Source: Tetrapyrgos nigripes
Taxonomy: Eukaryota; Basidiomycota; Agaricomycetes; Agaricales; Campanellaceae
NCBI GenBank assembly: GCA_013368315.1
Contig: JAACJM010000007.1
Coordinates: 992,001-1,056,000, forward strand
Direction: 5' to 3'
Length of the DNA stretch: 64,000 bases
This document shows, piece by piece, positions 10,829 to 21,619 of this stretch. Positions within the stretch are counted from its first letter, which is position 1. Each line of letters starts with the position of its first letter. The position numbers and the translations under genes are program-made. The notes below the pieces were generated by a model, which ran no database searches, had not been told where the DNA came from, and saw only the letters and a list, made by a program, of their open reading frames with translations.

Positions 10829-13800
10829 CAGTGTTGCCACGGTCTGGGTCGGGCCTGGCCTGACAGAAATTTTCTGGCCCTCGACCCGACCCTTGAGGGT
10901 CAGGTCAGGCCCTACACAGCCACTGGCATGGACTGGGTAGGACCTGGCCAAGAGGGCCAGGGCTGACCACAGACCTCAGAGAGAAAAAAGCCAAATACAT
11001 ACAATTCTTGGTATATAGTGAACAAGATACATTCGAAAGAGAAAGTACAGACACTCCAACTTACTCTACAGTTCCCACTTCAGCAAAATCTTGAAACAAT
11101 GGCTTCTCAGCCATCCAAGCCTCATTTCTGGCAGACAATTGACCATCCTTGTAAGCACCTTTGAGGTATTGAAGTGCCTCAAACATATTATCACACTAGA
11201 AAACACACGCTCAGACTTGGAAGACAATGCTGGAATTGCCAAATAGTCCCAAGCCATGAGAGCCACAATTGGATAAGTCTTGTGCTCTTCCTGCATCTAA
11301 TTGTCAGAACCATGCACATGAAGAGAGTAGAAACACAATTATGTCTGGACAAGCCTTCATCACCATCACTGGAGCTATAGAAAATGTCAATTCGGGACAT
11401 ACCCATTTAGAAGATAAAATGACAAACTGTAGAGGTATTTATCAAGTTCCTCATAGCACAAAGCCAGATTACTTGTTGCTGAGTTACTCATACTCTTCTC
11501 CTTTTGTTTTGCTGTGATGATCATGTCCATGTATGAGTCTGCTGAAACCAACAACTCATCAGCATTGAAAAGCTATATGCTATGGCAAGATACACACACC
11601 TGATGAGTAAGACAGAGATTGTTTCACCTCCTTGATTGCAGACTCTGACAGTTTGCTGATTTGGCTCTTCGCTTGATATTCAAGGAACTAGATGTTCTGG
11701 CATGTGAACATTTGTATGCTAGATTGTAAAGGAGGAAAGCAACTTACCACTTTCCGCATCATTCTCAATCCCTTCTCCACATCTGACTGTTCCCATGCCA
11801 CTTCAAGAAATGTCAGATGTTGTTGTGGGTCAAGCACTAAAACAGTGATTAATTTAGTAGAGGCACACATGTATGACACTTACCATGTGCTATGAAATAT
11901 ACTGTTGTGTCTTCAGTAATGGTACAATACCACTTGTACATATTGTTGAGACCAGCTTGAATGGCAGGAGCAATGACAGTGTAATCATCATTGTTCAAAA
12001 AGTTTTCCCATTCTCCTGTGACCTCGTGCATTGCTGGGATGACCCAGTTTGAGGTTGCTACATCCTCCTTGCCTAGGATAGCATTCCGAGTAGCAGTCAC
12101 CTAAGAGATGTTAATGAAAAACAGATTAGACAACACATACCATGAGGACATCTCTACACAAGGTAATCACATTCCATTCATTAATGGTCAACCTGAAGTT
12201 ACTCCACAACTTTCCGTCCTGCAGCAGTGGAATGTCTGGGTTCTCATCTGCTGTCATGCAAAAGATATTCATTCAGGTAAGATATGGGAAGAGCACAATG
12301 ACAAACCTCTCGAATGACGATCATATGCTTGAAGCACATCACCAAACTACCCCAACATGTTTGAACCCAAGTTATCATGAGGAGGGGCTTGCTGATATGT
12401 TTCAGACATAACACCTCAAGGTAGTCCATCGCAGCATCACATTGATGGAGCTAGATAATTGGCATAAAGAATAAGTTGGTGCAATGAGAGGCAAAGAACG
12501 CATACACACCTGTGCAATAAAAGCTAAAATCTTACCAACAATGTCTCCAGGTGTCCATTCCATGGACATTGCTTGTTCCACAGCCTCGTCATCATCGTCA
12601 TCGAGGTCATCGAGAAGTGTTTCCACCTCAAAATCGTGAAGACCTCGTCCTATAGCCATGATAGAGGGGATTTGAAGAGCTTGGACAAAGTGACTGGGCA
12701 TAAGATTGAAGGTGTGCTCAATACAGCTGACAAGAATGAGGATTAGTATGGCATAGGTAGTAATAATAAAAAGACTAGCTTACTTTGTGCAACATTCCTT
12801 TGCCTTGAGAGTTTTTCCAGATGGATCAAGGATTTTGCAGGCAACACAAGTTGCTTTGGCATTGATTGTAACACCATCACTCGTGAACCAGCTGACCTGA
12901 TGAGAGTTAGTGTCTGAAGGAAGGCTGAGATAGAACAGAGGACAGACCTTATCAGCAAAACCATACTCCGGGATATTCTTTGCAAGATGTTTGCCATTCT
13001 CCTTGCCAGTATGACAACCTTTATGGTGATCAAAGGTCAAGAGATGGGCGTGCAGTTTCCACTCAAGCAGATTGTTGTCAGCAGCCTGAATGAAATGGAT
13101 GGTCAAGCTTTCAAAAGCCTTGTGCTGCTTTTTTGACCGTCCATCAAAGGTCATGGAGATCAGAGACAGAATGTTCTAGAGAGTAGATTAACTTAGAGTA
13201 CCAGCAAGTAGACAGTCAGAGCGATGCACCTTGATTATTTCCTTGTTGCACTGTATCAAAAGCTGATGCTTGTCCTTGATGGTTGCAGTGAGAGTTGTAC
13301 AATGAGGAATGTCCTTCTCCATCAGCTTGGGGCATGTATAGAGAAGGGTTTGGCGAGGGATATAGCCTTAGAAAATGTCAGTGATATGTATGATTAAAAA
13401 AACAAATGACTCACTGCGCCAGCATCTGCAATAAACTCGATAATGTGCTCCAGGAGCCCCTCATGTGTAAACAGCAGTATAGGAACAGCTTGCTCCACAG
13501 TAAAGAGGTAATTGCTTGCTGGCTGTATCCAGAGATAGAATAATTAGAAAGTATACACAAACAGTGAGACATGTGTTGACATACCCATTGACTCTGGGAG
13601 ACTCAGGGATTTTCTTGCTCTTAGGATCAACGTTGTTCTCCCTGCATCTCTGAAGGTAATCCTCTAGATGATGGCACTCCAGATGACGACGTTGCGACAT
13701 GACATTGCCTGTGTAAAAAGAGTTGCTTCTTGATGTCCCATTTTTGCTATACAACCAAGTCAGACAACGACAAAAGATAAAGCTCAGTACAGTCACTCAC

Positions 13801-15489
13801 ATGCAAAAGTGACAGTATACACCTGGCTTTGTGAAACTGTTGACATATGTCTTGGTACCCTGATCATAGTGTCCTTTGATTTGTTCTTGCGGTTCAGCTG
13901 TGAGGAGAGTACCTCGTAGTCAGGTGAAAAGTATCCTAGGATAAATTTTGGATACATGCACCATGTTGGCAACAGCAGTCACTTCCTCTGAAGTAGACTG
14001 TGCTGTAGGCTGAGCATCATCATCCTGGTCCACATCAACCATCTCAACATCTTCATCTCTGGATGCATCCTCATTATCTGTGTCACGAATCGCCTCTCGC
14101 CTCCTTCATTTCTTCCTCATGTCCTTCTTCATTTCCTTCTATTACCTATTTACTTCCCGTCTATCACCTTCCATAAACCCATAAACACTAATTACTTCTC
14201 ATCATCGTCCATCCCAATCTATGACTCACCTCTCTGTCCCCTTTATCTCCATGGACATTCTCACATATATACTTCTTTACTTGACTCACATTCTTATCTC
14301 CTCCGATCCCTAGGCTCCATGGACATTCTCACATATTCATTTCTCTCTTATATATATCACAGATCTCGTAGTTAGATTCCTTAGTCTGTTCACTTCATCT
14401 CCACTCCGCTCCTAGTACAGTGCAGTGTTGAGCATAGTCAGCTACTCGCTCTTCTCTCATCTTCATTAGCTCTCTATATCTCTCTCGTCTCTCATATCTT
14501 GTCAATCTATCTTGTTCATTGTGTGACTTGGGTGGATAATTGCTAAGTGACAACGCTCTTGACAATCTGTGCTTGTCTTGAAAGAAAGGGAAAGGAGGTA
14601 CTGGTAAGAGAGTGAGTTGATACAAGGCAAGGGAGTGTGGAAACCTTTGGTCACTTGGCAACAGATTTCCCACTGCTTTTCAGTGGTCTTTTTTTAGAAA
14701 CTGGAAATACGACATAAGAAAATACTGAACAGAGACCTGGGGTAGAGGTTTGTTACCTTGATTAAGAGGAATCTCATTGCTTTCCGAATTATAGAATTCA
14801 ATTTCATCTGTGTCTTTGAGCTCTCCAGTGAGAGTATCAACAGCACATTGTTCTAAAATGAAAAAAGAAGAGAAAAAAAATAAGATATAGTGAAGCCTAT
14901 CAAGAATTCAGAGACTCAATAAAAGGAACATACCAGAATTTGCTTCACTGGCATTAGTGTCAGCATCTTCACTAGTAGCCTGTTTTTCTCTGATGGTTTT
15001 GGTCGGAGTACAGGTCTGTCCTTTACTCAATATGAGTGTCAGATCTGGTCTATCTTGCTCATTTTGAGTGCAATTGCTGCTGTTGGTTGGTTGGCCTGAT
15101 CCATCTTGTGCATCAGCCATAATGAGAGAGAGGAAAGGATTTTTTCAGGGCATTCAGAAAGGCAGTCTTTCTCTTATGAGCAAGACCAGACGCCATTGGA
15201 TCTTGCATTAGAAGCAGGTTGATGACCACGGTGGTTGCAGAAAAGAAGCAATTTATTTCATTTAAAGGTTGTTACCTACTACATATGGAATCACCAACAT
15301 GCTAAATTTTTGAGGGCCAACCAGGGTTGACCCTGGTTGGCCTGGGTCCACCTCTCATCTCAGTAGCTGATCCCTGACCCAAACCTCAAGGGTTGGGTCA
15401 GGCCAGGGCCAGTGGCTGTACCTGGCCCTTGGGGTTGGTCCGGGGCTGGTCAAGGGCCACTGGGGTCATGGCCTGGACCGCGGCAACTG
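10829..15489 (-). mobile_element. hAT DNA transposon, 4.66 kb, complete ends
   Basis: The left end reads CAGTGTTGCCACGGTCTGGG. The reverse complement of the right end reads CAGTTGCCGCGGTCCAGGCC, an imperfect terminal inverted repeat of the hAT type. Both ends are flanked by the identical octamer gtcagtca, the target duplication length diagnostic of hAT. Subterminal zones on both sides (about 10840-10965 and 15310-15475) are rich in GGCC/CCTGG/GGGTC motifs of the kind bound by hAT transposases. The element carries one intron-rich transposase gene on the minus strand. Confidence 0.93.
11066..15120 (-). CDS. hAT transposase (BED finger + hAT dimerisation domain), possibly damaged
   Basis: DDE transposase expected to mobilise the surrounding element. 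From the ATG at 15120 (MADAQDGSGQ): exon 15120-14934 joins exon 14852-14757 in frame; both are acidic and low in complexity. Further on come an acidic block (about 14095-13960), AEPQEQIKGHYDQGTKTYV, a BED-type finger split by an intron (CHFC near 13800, then RRHLECHHLEDYLQRC near 13680), FTHEGLLEHIIEFIADAG, the core MTFDGRSKKQHKAFESL (13154), WFTSDGV (about 12890), an acidic linker DDLDDDDDE, WVIPAMHEVTGEWENF (about 12040), and the C-terminal dimerisation motif MAWDYLAIPALSSKSERVFS (about 11250). A stretch from about 14100 to 14670 fits no known hAT part, and an exon after 14757 runs into a stop, so an intact product is not proven. Exact exons need RNA. Confidence 0.75.
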
Positions 15490-15497
15490 GTCAGTCA
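15490..15497. repeat. hAT target-site duplication, right copy (gtcagtca)
   Basis: Identical to 10821-10828. Confidence 0.9.
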
Positions 15498-15783
15498 ACA
15501 TTTGGAAAGTTGGAAAATGATTTTTATATAGCATTTTAAAGCTACTTTATAAAAATATAATCATCACTGTAAGTGCCATCTTGAATTTCATCCACCCTCT
15601 ATCATTTACTTCTTGCACAGGACCTCAGGGCTGTCCATGCTTATCTTGTACACCTCCATGGCCCGTATCTTTTGCACAGGACCCCAGGGCTGTCCATTGC
15701 ACATTCCCTGCACATGTATCCTTTCTTCCTTCGTCTCAGTGATTTGTTTTGTCTCGAGTTCTCATACACATCTCCAATTTCAT

Positions 15784-16410
15784 GATGTAGGTGCTCACAC
15801 CTTCAGAGGCCTCCGCAAATAGCAAGCAGAGCCTCATCCGATACCCCTCTTCCATACATCAATTTATCGTTTCATTTATTTCCTTCATGTTTTCAATTTA
15901 TGGGTTTCAACACCTTTGCAAGGATCGGATGCAGCAGGTGCTGTGGTTTGCAGCGGATGCCCATCATAGACCAGTATGATCTGTTGCATATATATCTTTT
16001 TCATCCCTTACGAGATTCACCAGTTTAACTTCTTCCCAGACTTTGCACACACTTTTCTTCTGGAGCTCGTAAATAAGAACAATGTAAGTTGTAGTACTTA
16101 GAATTAATCATAGAGGGTGGGTTGGGTGGGCAGAAAAAAAAGTGTGTGCAAAGTCTGGGAAGAAGTTAAACTGGTGAATCTTGTAAGGGATGAAAAAGAT
16201 ATATATGTGATGGATCATACTGGTCTACAACGGGCATCCACTGCAAACCACAGCACCCGCCGCATCTGATCCTTGAAAAGGTGTTGAGACAAATAAATTG
16301 AAAACATGAAGGAAATAAATGAAACAATGAATTGATGTATGGAAGAGGGGTATTGGATGAGGCTCCACTTGCTATTTGCGGAGGCCTCCAAAGGTGTGAG
16401 CACCTACATC
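15784..16410. repeat. Long inverted repeat, arms about 280 bp
   Basis: The left arm 15784-16061 starts GATGTAGGTGCTCACACCTT. The right arm 16130-16410 is its reverse complement with scattered differences. About 70 bp of unique DNA lies between the arms. Both arms encode nearly the same 62-codon open frame on opposite strands, which is an effect of the palindrome and not evidence of a gene. The right arm ends exactly where the TIR of the next element begins. Confidence 0.85.
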
Positions 16411-16490
16411 CTCCACTTTACTCGCAAGCTTTGCTATTAGGCCAAACTGGGGGCAACTGCCCCCATCGAAACATAGAAATTGTGAATGAG
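16411..16490 (+). repeat. Left terminal inverted repeat of the 3.8-kb element
   Basis: About 80 bp; contains the near-palindrome GGGGGCAACTGCCCCC. Confidence 0.8.
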
Positions 16491-16530
16491 CGGTAGGGCT
16501 AAATGATGAGGTATAGACACTGGGTGCAAA

Positions 16531-17214
16531 CACTTGTAATTCCTCAGATATACAGAGGACTTACAGAAGCCTTACTTGGGTACACTCAATATGTAAGTCC
16601 ACTTGACTTACTGAAGAATTACAAGAGACCAAAAAAATTAGAATAATTATGTATGACCATTGTAAGGCACAAAGACTTACAGGAGACTTTCAGTGTTATA
16701 GCACCTGTAATTCCTTGGACATACAGAGGAATTACAGAAGCCTTACTCAGGTACACTCAATAAGTAAGTCCACTTGACTTACTGTAGTATTACAAGAGAC
16801 CAAAGAAATTAGAACAATTATGTTTGACCATTGTAAGGCATGAAGACTTACAGGAGACTTTCAGTGTTATAACACTTGTAATTCCCTGGATAAACAGAGG
16901 AATTACAGAAGCCTTACTCAGGTACACTCAATAAGTAAGTCCACTTGACTTACTGAAGTATTACAAGAGACCAAAGAAATTAGAACAATTATGTAGGACC
17001 ATTGTAAGGCATGAAGACTTACAGGAGACTTTCAGTGTTATAACACTTGTAATTCCTTGGATATACAGAGGAATTACAGAAGCCTTACTCAGGTACACGC
17101 AATAAGTAAGTCCACTTGACTTACTGAAGTATTACAAGAGACCAAAGAAATTAGAACAGTTATGTATGACTATTGTAAGGCATGAAGACTTACAGCAGAC
17201 TTTTGGTATTACAG
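16531..17214. repeat. Four tandem units of 171 bp
   Basis: Units begin with CAC(T/C)TGTAATTCC at 16531, 16702, 16873 and 17044, an exact 171-bp spacing. Each contains TTACAGAAGCCTTACT, AAGTCCACTTGACTTACTG, CAAGAGACCAAA and AAGACTTACAG. Units 2-4 are nearly identical. Looser relatives of the ACTTACAGA motif continue to about 17610. Confidence 0.93.
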
Positions 17215-17639
17215 GAAATAATACTTTGTCCACAACAAAAAATAAAAAAGAATTACAAGAAAGCAAGAAAAATCAAAGAATTTGGTAAGTCCATTGTAAT
17301 ACATGTAGACATACAATGGACATTCATTGTGACTTTCTGTCACAGTATGTGACACAATGGATATACAAAGAAATTTCAGAGTGAGTTTATGTCACAGTAT
17401 GTTATTCTGTAAAACCTCAGCAGAATTACATGAGTATTTCAGTGTGACATAAAATCACGGTATGGTCAAGTGCAATACCATTGGAACTTACAGAAGACTT
17501 ACAGAAAAGAAGGCCCTGGAAATCTTCAAGATGAAATTTATCAAGTGACAGGCAAGTCACAGGAATTCACCAAAAAGTCAGTCAGTATTACAGAGGACTT
17601 ACAAGAAAGCCAGGTCAGGCATGCTATATGATAAGTGAA

Positions 17640-18720
17640 GTTGTGCCTCTTGCACTTGTGCCCTCGTCCTCCTGTGCCCTCGCGCCCTCGTCCTCTCACG
17701 CCCTCCCGCCCTCGTCCTCTCGTGCCCTCGCGCCCTTGTGCCCTCATCCTCTCATGCCCTCCTCGTCCTCTCATGCCCTTGTCCTCTCATGCCCTTGTCC
17801 TCTCATGCCCTCGTCCTCTCATGCCCTCCTCGTCCTCTCGTGCCCTCCTCGTCCTCTTGTGCCCTCGTGCCCTCCTCGTCCTCTCACGCCCTCGCGCCCT
17901 CATCCTCTTGCACCCTCACCCTCGTCCTCTCGCACCCTCACGCCCTTGTGCCCTTGTGCCCTTGTGCCCTCGTCTTCAGTCAAGTTGTGCCTCTTGCACT
18001 TGCGCCCTCGTCCTCTCATCCTCTCCTGCCCTCGCACCCTTGCACCCTCGTCCTCTTGTCTTCAGTCAAGTTGTGCCTCTTGCACTTGTGCCCTCGTCCT
18101 CTCACGCCCTCACGCCCTTGTCCTCTCGTGCCCTCGCACCCTTGTCCTCTCATGCCCTCGCGCCCTCATCCTCTCACGCCCTCGCACCCTCATCCTCTCG
18201 TGCCCTTGCACCCTCACGCCCTCGCCCTCTCGTCCTCTCATCCACTTGTGCCCTTGCGCCCTCGCCCTCTCGTCTTCTCATGCACTCGCACCCTCACACC
18301 CTCGTCCTCTCATCCTCCCATGCACTCGTGCCCTTGCGGTGCCCTCGTTGTCCTCTCGTGCCCTCGTGCCCTCCTCGTCCTCTCATGCCCTCATGCCCTC
18401 CTCATCCTCTCGCACCCTCACACCCTCGTCCTCTCATGCACTCGCGCCCTTGCACCCTCGCACCCTCGTCCTCTCATGCCCTCTCGTCCTCTCATGCACT
18501 CGCGCCCTTGCACCCTCACACCCTCGTCCTCTCGTCCTCCATGCACTCACACCCTCACACCCTCGTCCTCTCATCCTCTCATGCACTCGCACCCTCGCAC
18601 CCTCGTCCTCTCATCCTCTCATACACTCGCACCCTGGCAAGGACGAGGGTGCAAGGGCACGAGTGCATGAGAGGACGAGAGGACGAGGGTGCGAGGGTGC
18701 AAGTGCATGAGAAGAGGAGA
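17640..18720. repeat. Pyrimidine-rich minisatellite with inverted terminal segment
   Basis: About 1 kb of short units of the form CCTCGTCCTCTC(A/G)TGCC and CCTCGCGCC, interrupted twice by a copy of the flanking TCAAGTTGTGCCTCTTGCAC (near 17980 and 18066), which gives a higher-order arrangement. From about 18640 to 18715 the same unit is inverted (GAGGACGAGGGTGCGAGGG), forming a hairpin with the preceding DNA. Three long plus frames (310-371 codons) are open only because the repeat lacks stop codons; they are not genes. Confidence 0.92.
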
Positions 18721-18849
18721 GCGTGTGTGTGGTGGGGATGGTGGTGGTGAGAAAAGATGTGAGCAAATGAGAAGATGAGAAGAAAAGAAAATGGAATAAA
18801 GACAATAAAATAAATTGAGATAAGTGAAAACTTGAAAAGTCATAAAGAT

Positions 18850-18965
18850 TGGATGGTCTGGATGGATGGTATGGATGGATGGTCTGGATGGATGGATAGA
18901 TGGTCAAGATCGATGGATGGTATGGATAGATGGTTGCAAAGGATGGTATGGATAGCTGGGTAGTG
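18850..18965. repeat. GGAT/TGGA microsatellite
   Basis: Imperfect runs of GGATGGATGG with GGTATGGAT and GGTCTGGAT variants, between the minisatellite and the gene fragment. Confidence 0.9.
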
Positions 18966-19010
18966 TGGATGGAAGGCTTGTATGTAGTGGATGAGTGGAA
19001 TGGATTGGAA

Positions 19011-20060
19011 TTATGTGCATACTAGAGCCTGAGACAGTGCCATTTTTCGTTTGTAAGCAGCATCCCAAAGACATTCGTAGTCAGGTTTGCACTTTGGAGA
19101 GTCTTTAGCTCGATGGGTTGGATTGTGACAGATGTTACACAGATGACAGCAACCTTCAGGACAAGGATCTGTGCAGTAACCTGCATTCCAGTTGTGGCAG
19201 ACAATAAGTTTGGGAGGAGGAGAAGATGGAAGGAGGTCAATTGCAGTACGTTTAAGTGAAGGCTTGTCTTTCTCTGCGAGAATCAAGTCATTGATGAGTG
19301 AATCGTTGTCAAGTTGGATAGGACTTCTGGCATATTCAAGATGGATAGCTGCATTGACACGGATGACTAAAGAAGCATCATGTCTTCTAAAACATCTGAG
19401 TATGAGTCGTCTGTAAATCGTCAGCTCGTCTTTGCGATGAGGGTAAGCAAGAAGCAACACAGCAAAATAACAATCAGCCACCCTGCACCACTGCGACTCA
19501 GTGATCACATCCTTCTTTCTCCCAATCTTCATATCTTTCTTTGTGGTCACATATTCTCCAACCAGCTCCTTCAGTTCCTCTGCATAGTTGTATCCAGGTT
19601 CAGGATCTAAAGCTGCATGTAATTTTGAGAAATCTATGTGTTCATCTCGCAGAACTGCCTTCCAAAAGGGTTTTGGCAGAGCTTTGTCGACTTGCTGTAT
19701 CATCATGAAGTTGATAAGAACATCCATCTTCAGTTCAGAGATGTATGCATTTTTCTTTTTGAGGGTTTTGTCAATAATTGGGTTGCCAGAAGAGGCGATG
19801 AGATGTGCGAGGTGAGGAGCTTTAGCAAGGATGTTGGCTGAAATGCCAGTGAGGAAGTTGAAATGCGTAGTGGTGCTGCGAGGAAGGGAAAGAGATTGGG
19901 AAGTGGTAGTGATTTGTGGGAGAGCTGAAGTGAGGAATTCATCAGGGGAGATGGGATCAGGAAACGAGACACAATTCTTCTGTGCAGCAGCAGTATTGGC
20001 TCGAGCAATTGCAGCTCGAACGGCATCAAAATCAGAATTGGACAAGACTGGAATGGATGA
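19011..20060 (-). pseudogene. 5'-truncated zinc-finger protein of an agaricomycete mobile-element family
   Basis: One open frame of about 344 codons lacks an in-frame ATG near its start; it opens on TTG at 20045 and the first ATG codons are about 105 codons in. It can be read upstream only to a stop inside the TIR, where an AG could act as a splice acceptor. The product begins EYSSIPVLSNSDFDAVRAAI, has a central CRVADCYFAVLLLAYPHRKDEL segment, and ends with a Cys/His cluster (VCHNWNAGYC, CCHLCNICHNPTH, SPKC). I recall similar CCCH-like proteins as common in agaricomycete genomes near retroelement or recombinase genes; function unknown. The missing first exon fits capture by the surrounding TIR element. 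Confidence 0.6.
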
Positions 20061-20093
20061 ATACTCAGCATCATCAACATTGCTGTCTTGGTC

Positions 20094-20173
20094 ACTGATT
20101 CACAATTTCTATGTTCAATGGGGGCAGTTGCCCCTGGTTTGGCCTAATAGCGAAGCTTGCGAGTAAAATGGAG
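20094..20173 (-). repeat. Right terminal inverted repeat of the 3.8-kb element
   Basis: Reverse complement of 16411-16490 with a few substitutions and one short indel. Confidence 0.8.
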
Positions 20174-20174
20174 G

Positions 20175-20747
20175 TTCCACATGTTTCTAATTTATCTCCA
20201 ACTTACAAGTCTAGCAGCACTAGTCATTTCTCGAGTTACCCACCCTCCTCTCCCATTTTCATTTTTGTGTTTACATATACTACAGTATTTACTTGATGTA
20301 CAGTGCTGCGGAGCCTTGCCTCATTCGTTCCATGCAATTGTACCCAGGGAGGTCGCCGTTTCAAGGCTCCCCATGATTCCCCTATAATCCTTGTCCCAAA
20401 ATCTTCCCAAACAACACCACAAGATGATTAGACACTTTGAACACCATACATACTCTCGTTTTAATCTAAGGCTAGTATTCATTCATCTATTAATATTGAT
20501 TTGCATATCTACTAATACGTTGAAGACCATCTGCTATTGGAAGTCAGAAAGTTTGAAGTCATTAAGCTTGAAGCAGGATATGTTATCTCCCCGCGACAAG
20601 TGCTGACAGAACTCACTTGACAGAGCCCACCCTTTAAGCACTGACAGAACCCCATTTGGCTTGATTGACGAGACCCAAAACAGAGTGCTGATCAAGCCCT
20701 TGCCAAGTGCTAATGAAACCCTCTTTGAGTGTTAACAGAGCACGTAT
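20175..20747. other. Intergenic, no gene seen
   Basis: Holds a short match (CACTTTGAACACCATACATA near 20432) to the dispersed repeat at 30522-30690 and several degenerate GTGCTGA/ACAGA phrases at 20600-20740; otherwise nothing. Confidence 0.5.
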
Positions 20748-20749
20748 TA

Positions 20750-21592
20750 CAGTCGTTCCCATATATAATGAGAAATGCTGCAGAATTTTTTTTCATGACA
20801 ATGTAATGTGGAGTGTGTACACTTCCCTTTTATGGTAGTTGTTACTGGCACAGCAGCGCAACATCACCTGCATGGCTGGGCTTCTCTTTGAGCATGATAT
20901 AACGAATGAAAGCATCTCATTATATTATGAGTATAAGAGAGTGTCAATAAAAGATCTGCAAGAGACTCTGAAAGAGTTTGGAAAGAGACTAAGAGAGTGT
21001 AGATAGAAAACAGCAGCAAGCCATTTGCAAGTGCATTTTGTGGGTTGTGAGTAATTCTTCTTGGCTTGCAAAATGGATCCACAGAGTGAGAGAGAGCAAA
21101 ATAGCGTCGAAACAGGCCTATCCCAAGTATCATGTCGTATGATAGTTGGTGGAATGAAATGTTATCTATCTCTTAGGCTCGTCTTCTCTCCCCTGGCTTC
21201 TGAGTAAGGGCAGTGGGCAGACAGACCTGAGAAACAGGTCTGAGTGATTATGCTGTTAGGCAATGAGAGAAACATTTCAGTAAAGCAACCAGTGAAAGAA
21301 AAGCTCATGACGCACCTGCAGTCTGCAGAAAGTATTCTCCCAATCTTCTCCTGTCAAGGTGTAGTGCTTCATTTCCTGAGGACAAGCCAGTCCTTGGAGC
21401 TCTACCATGTCTCTTGTATCATTTTGGCATGTCCATGACAAAAGCATTGAAGGACCAGCACTGTAGCAAGTGAGTGTTGAGCGAGTGGTGGGTCAAGAGT
21501 ATGGTTACTATAAAAGGGAAATGTACATGCTACACATTACATTGTCATGAAAAAAATTCCGTGGCATTTCTCATTATATACAGGAACGACTG
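20750..21592. mobile_element. Mariner-like non-autonomous element, TA target
   Basis: Terminal inverted repeats of about 95 bp. The left starts CAGTCGTTCCCATATATAAT; the reverse complement of the right starts CAGTCGTTCCTGTATATAAT. The outer ends are flanked by TA on both sides (20748-20749 and 21593-21594), the Tc1/mariner signature. The total of 843 bp is too short for a transposase, and the 89-codon minus frame inside has no transposase motif. Confidence 0.85.
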
Positions 21593-21619
21593 TAAGGTCT
21601 CAGTACACACATTATTGCT

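Larger units (their letters stand above)
16410..20174. mobile_element. TIR element, 3.8 kb, carrying tandem repeats and a gene fragment
   Basis: An approximately 80-bp inverted repeat pair bounds it: 16411-16490 starts CTCCACTTTACTCGCAAGCT, and the reverse complement of 20094-20173 starts CTCCATTTTACTCGCAAGCT. Both then read GCTATTAGGCCAAAC and a G-run/C-run palindrome around CAACTGCCCC. Inside are four 171-bp tandem units, a pyrimidine-rich minisatellite, a GGAT-rich microsatellite and a 5'-truncated zinc-finger gene. No transposase is visible and no clear target duplication was found. It is probably a non-autonomous, sequence-capturing element. Confidence 0.7.

Noticed and set aside
15791..16403. 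Identical 62-aa frames on opposite strands as a gene pair
   Set aside because: They are the two arms of an inverted repeat; no further coding evidence.
17628..18750. Three overlapping open frames of 310-371 codons on the plus strand
   Set aside because: All three frames of a stop-free minisatellite are open; products are Pro/Ser/Leu repeats without domain or start context.
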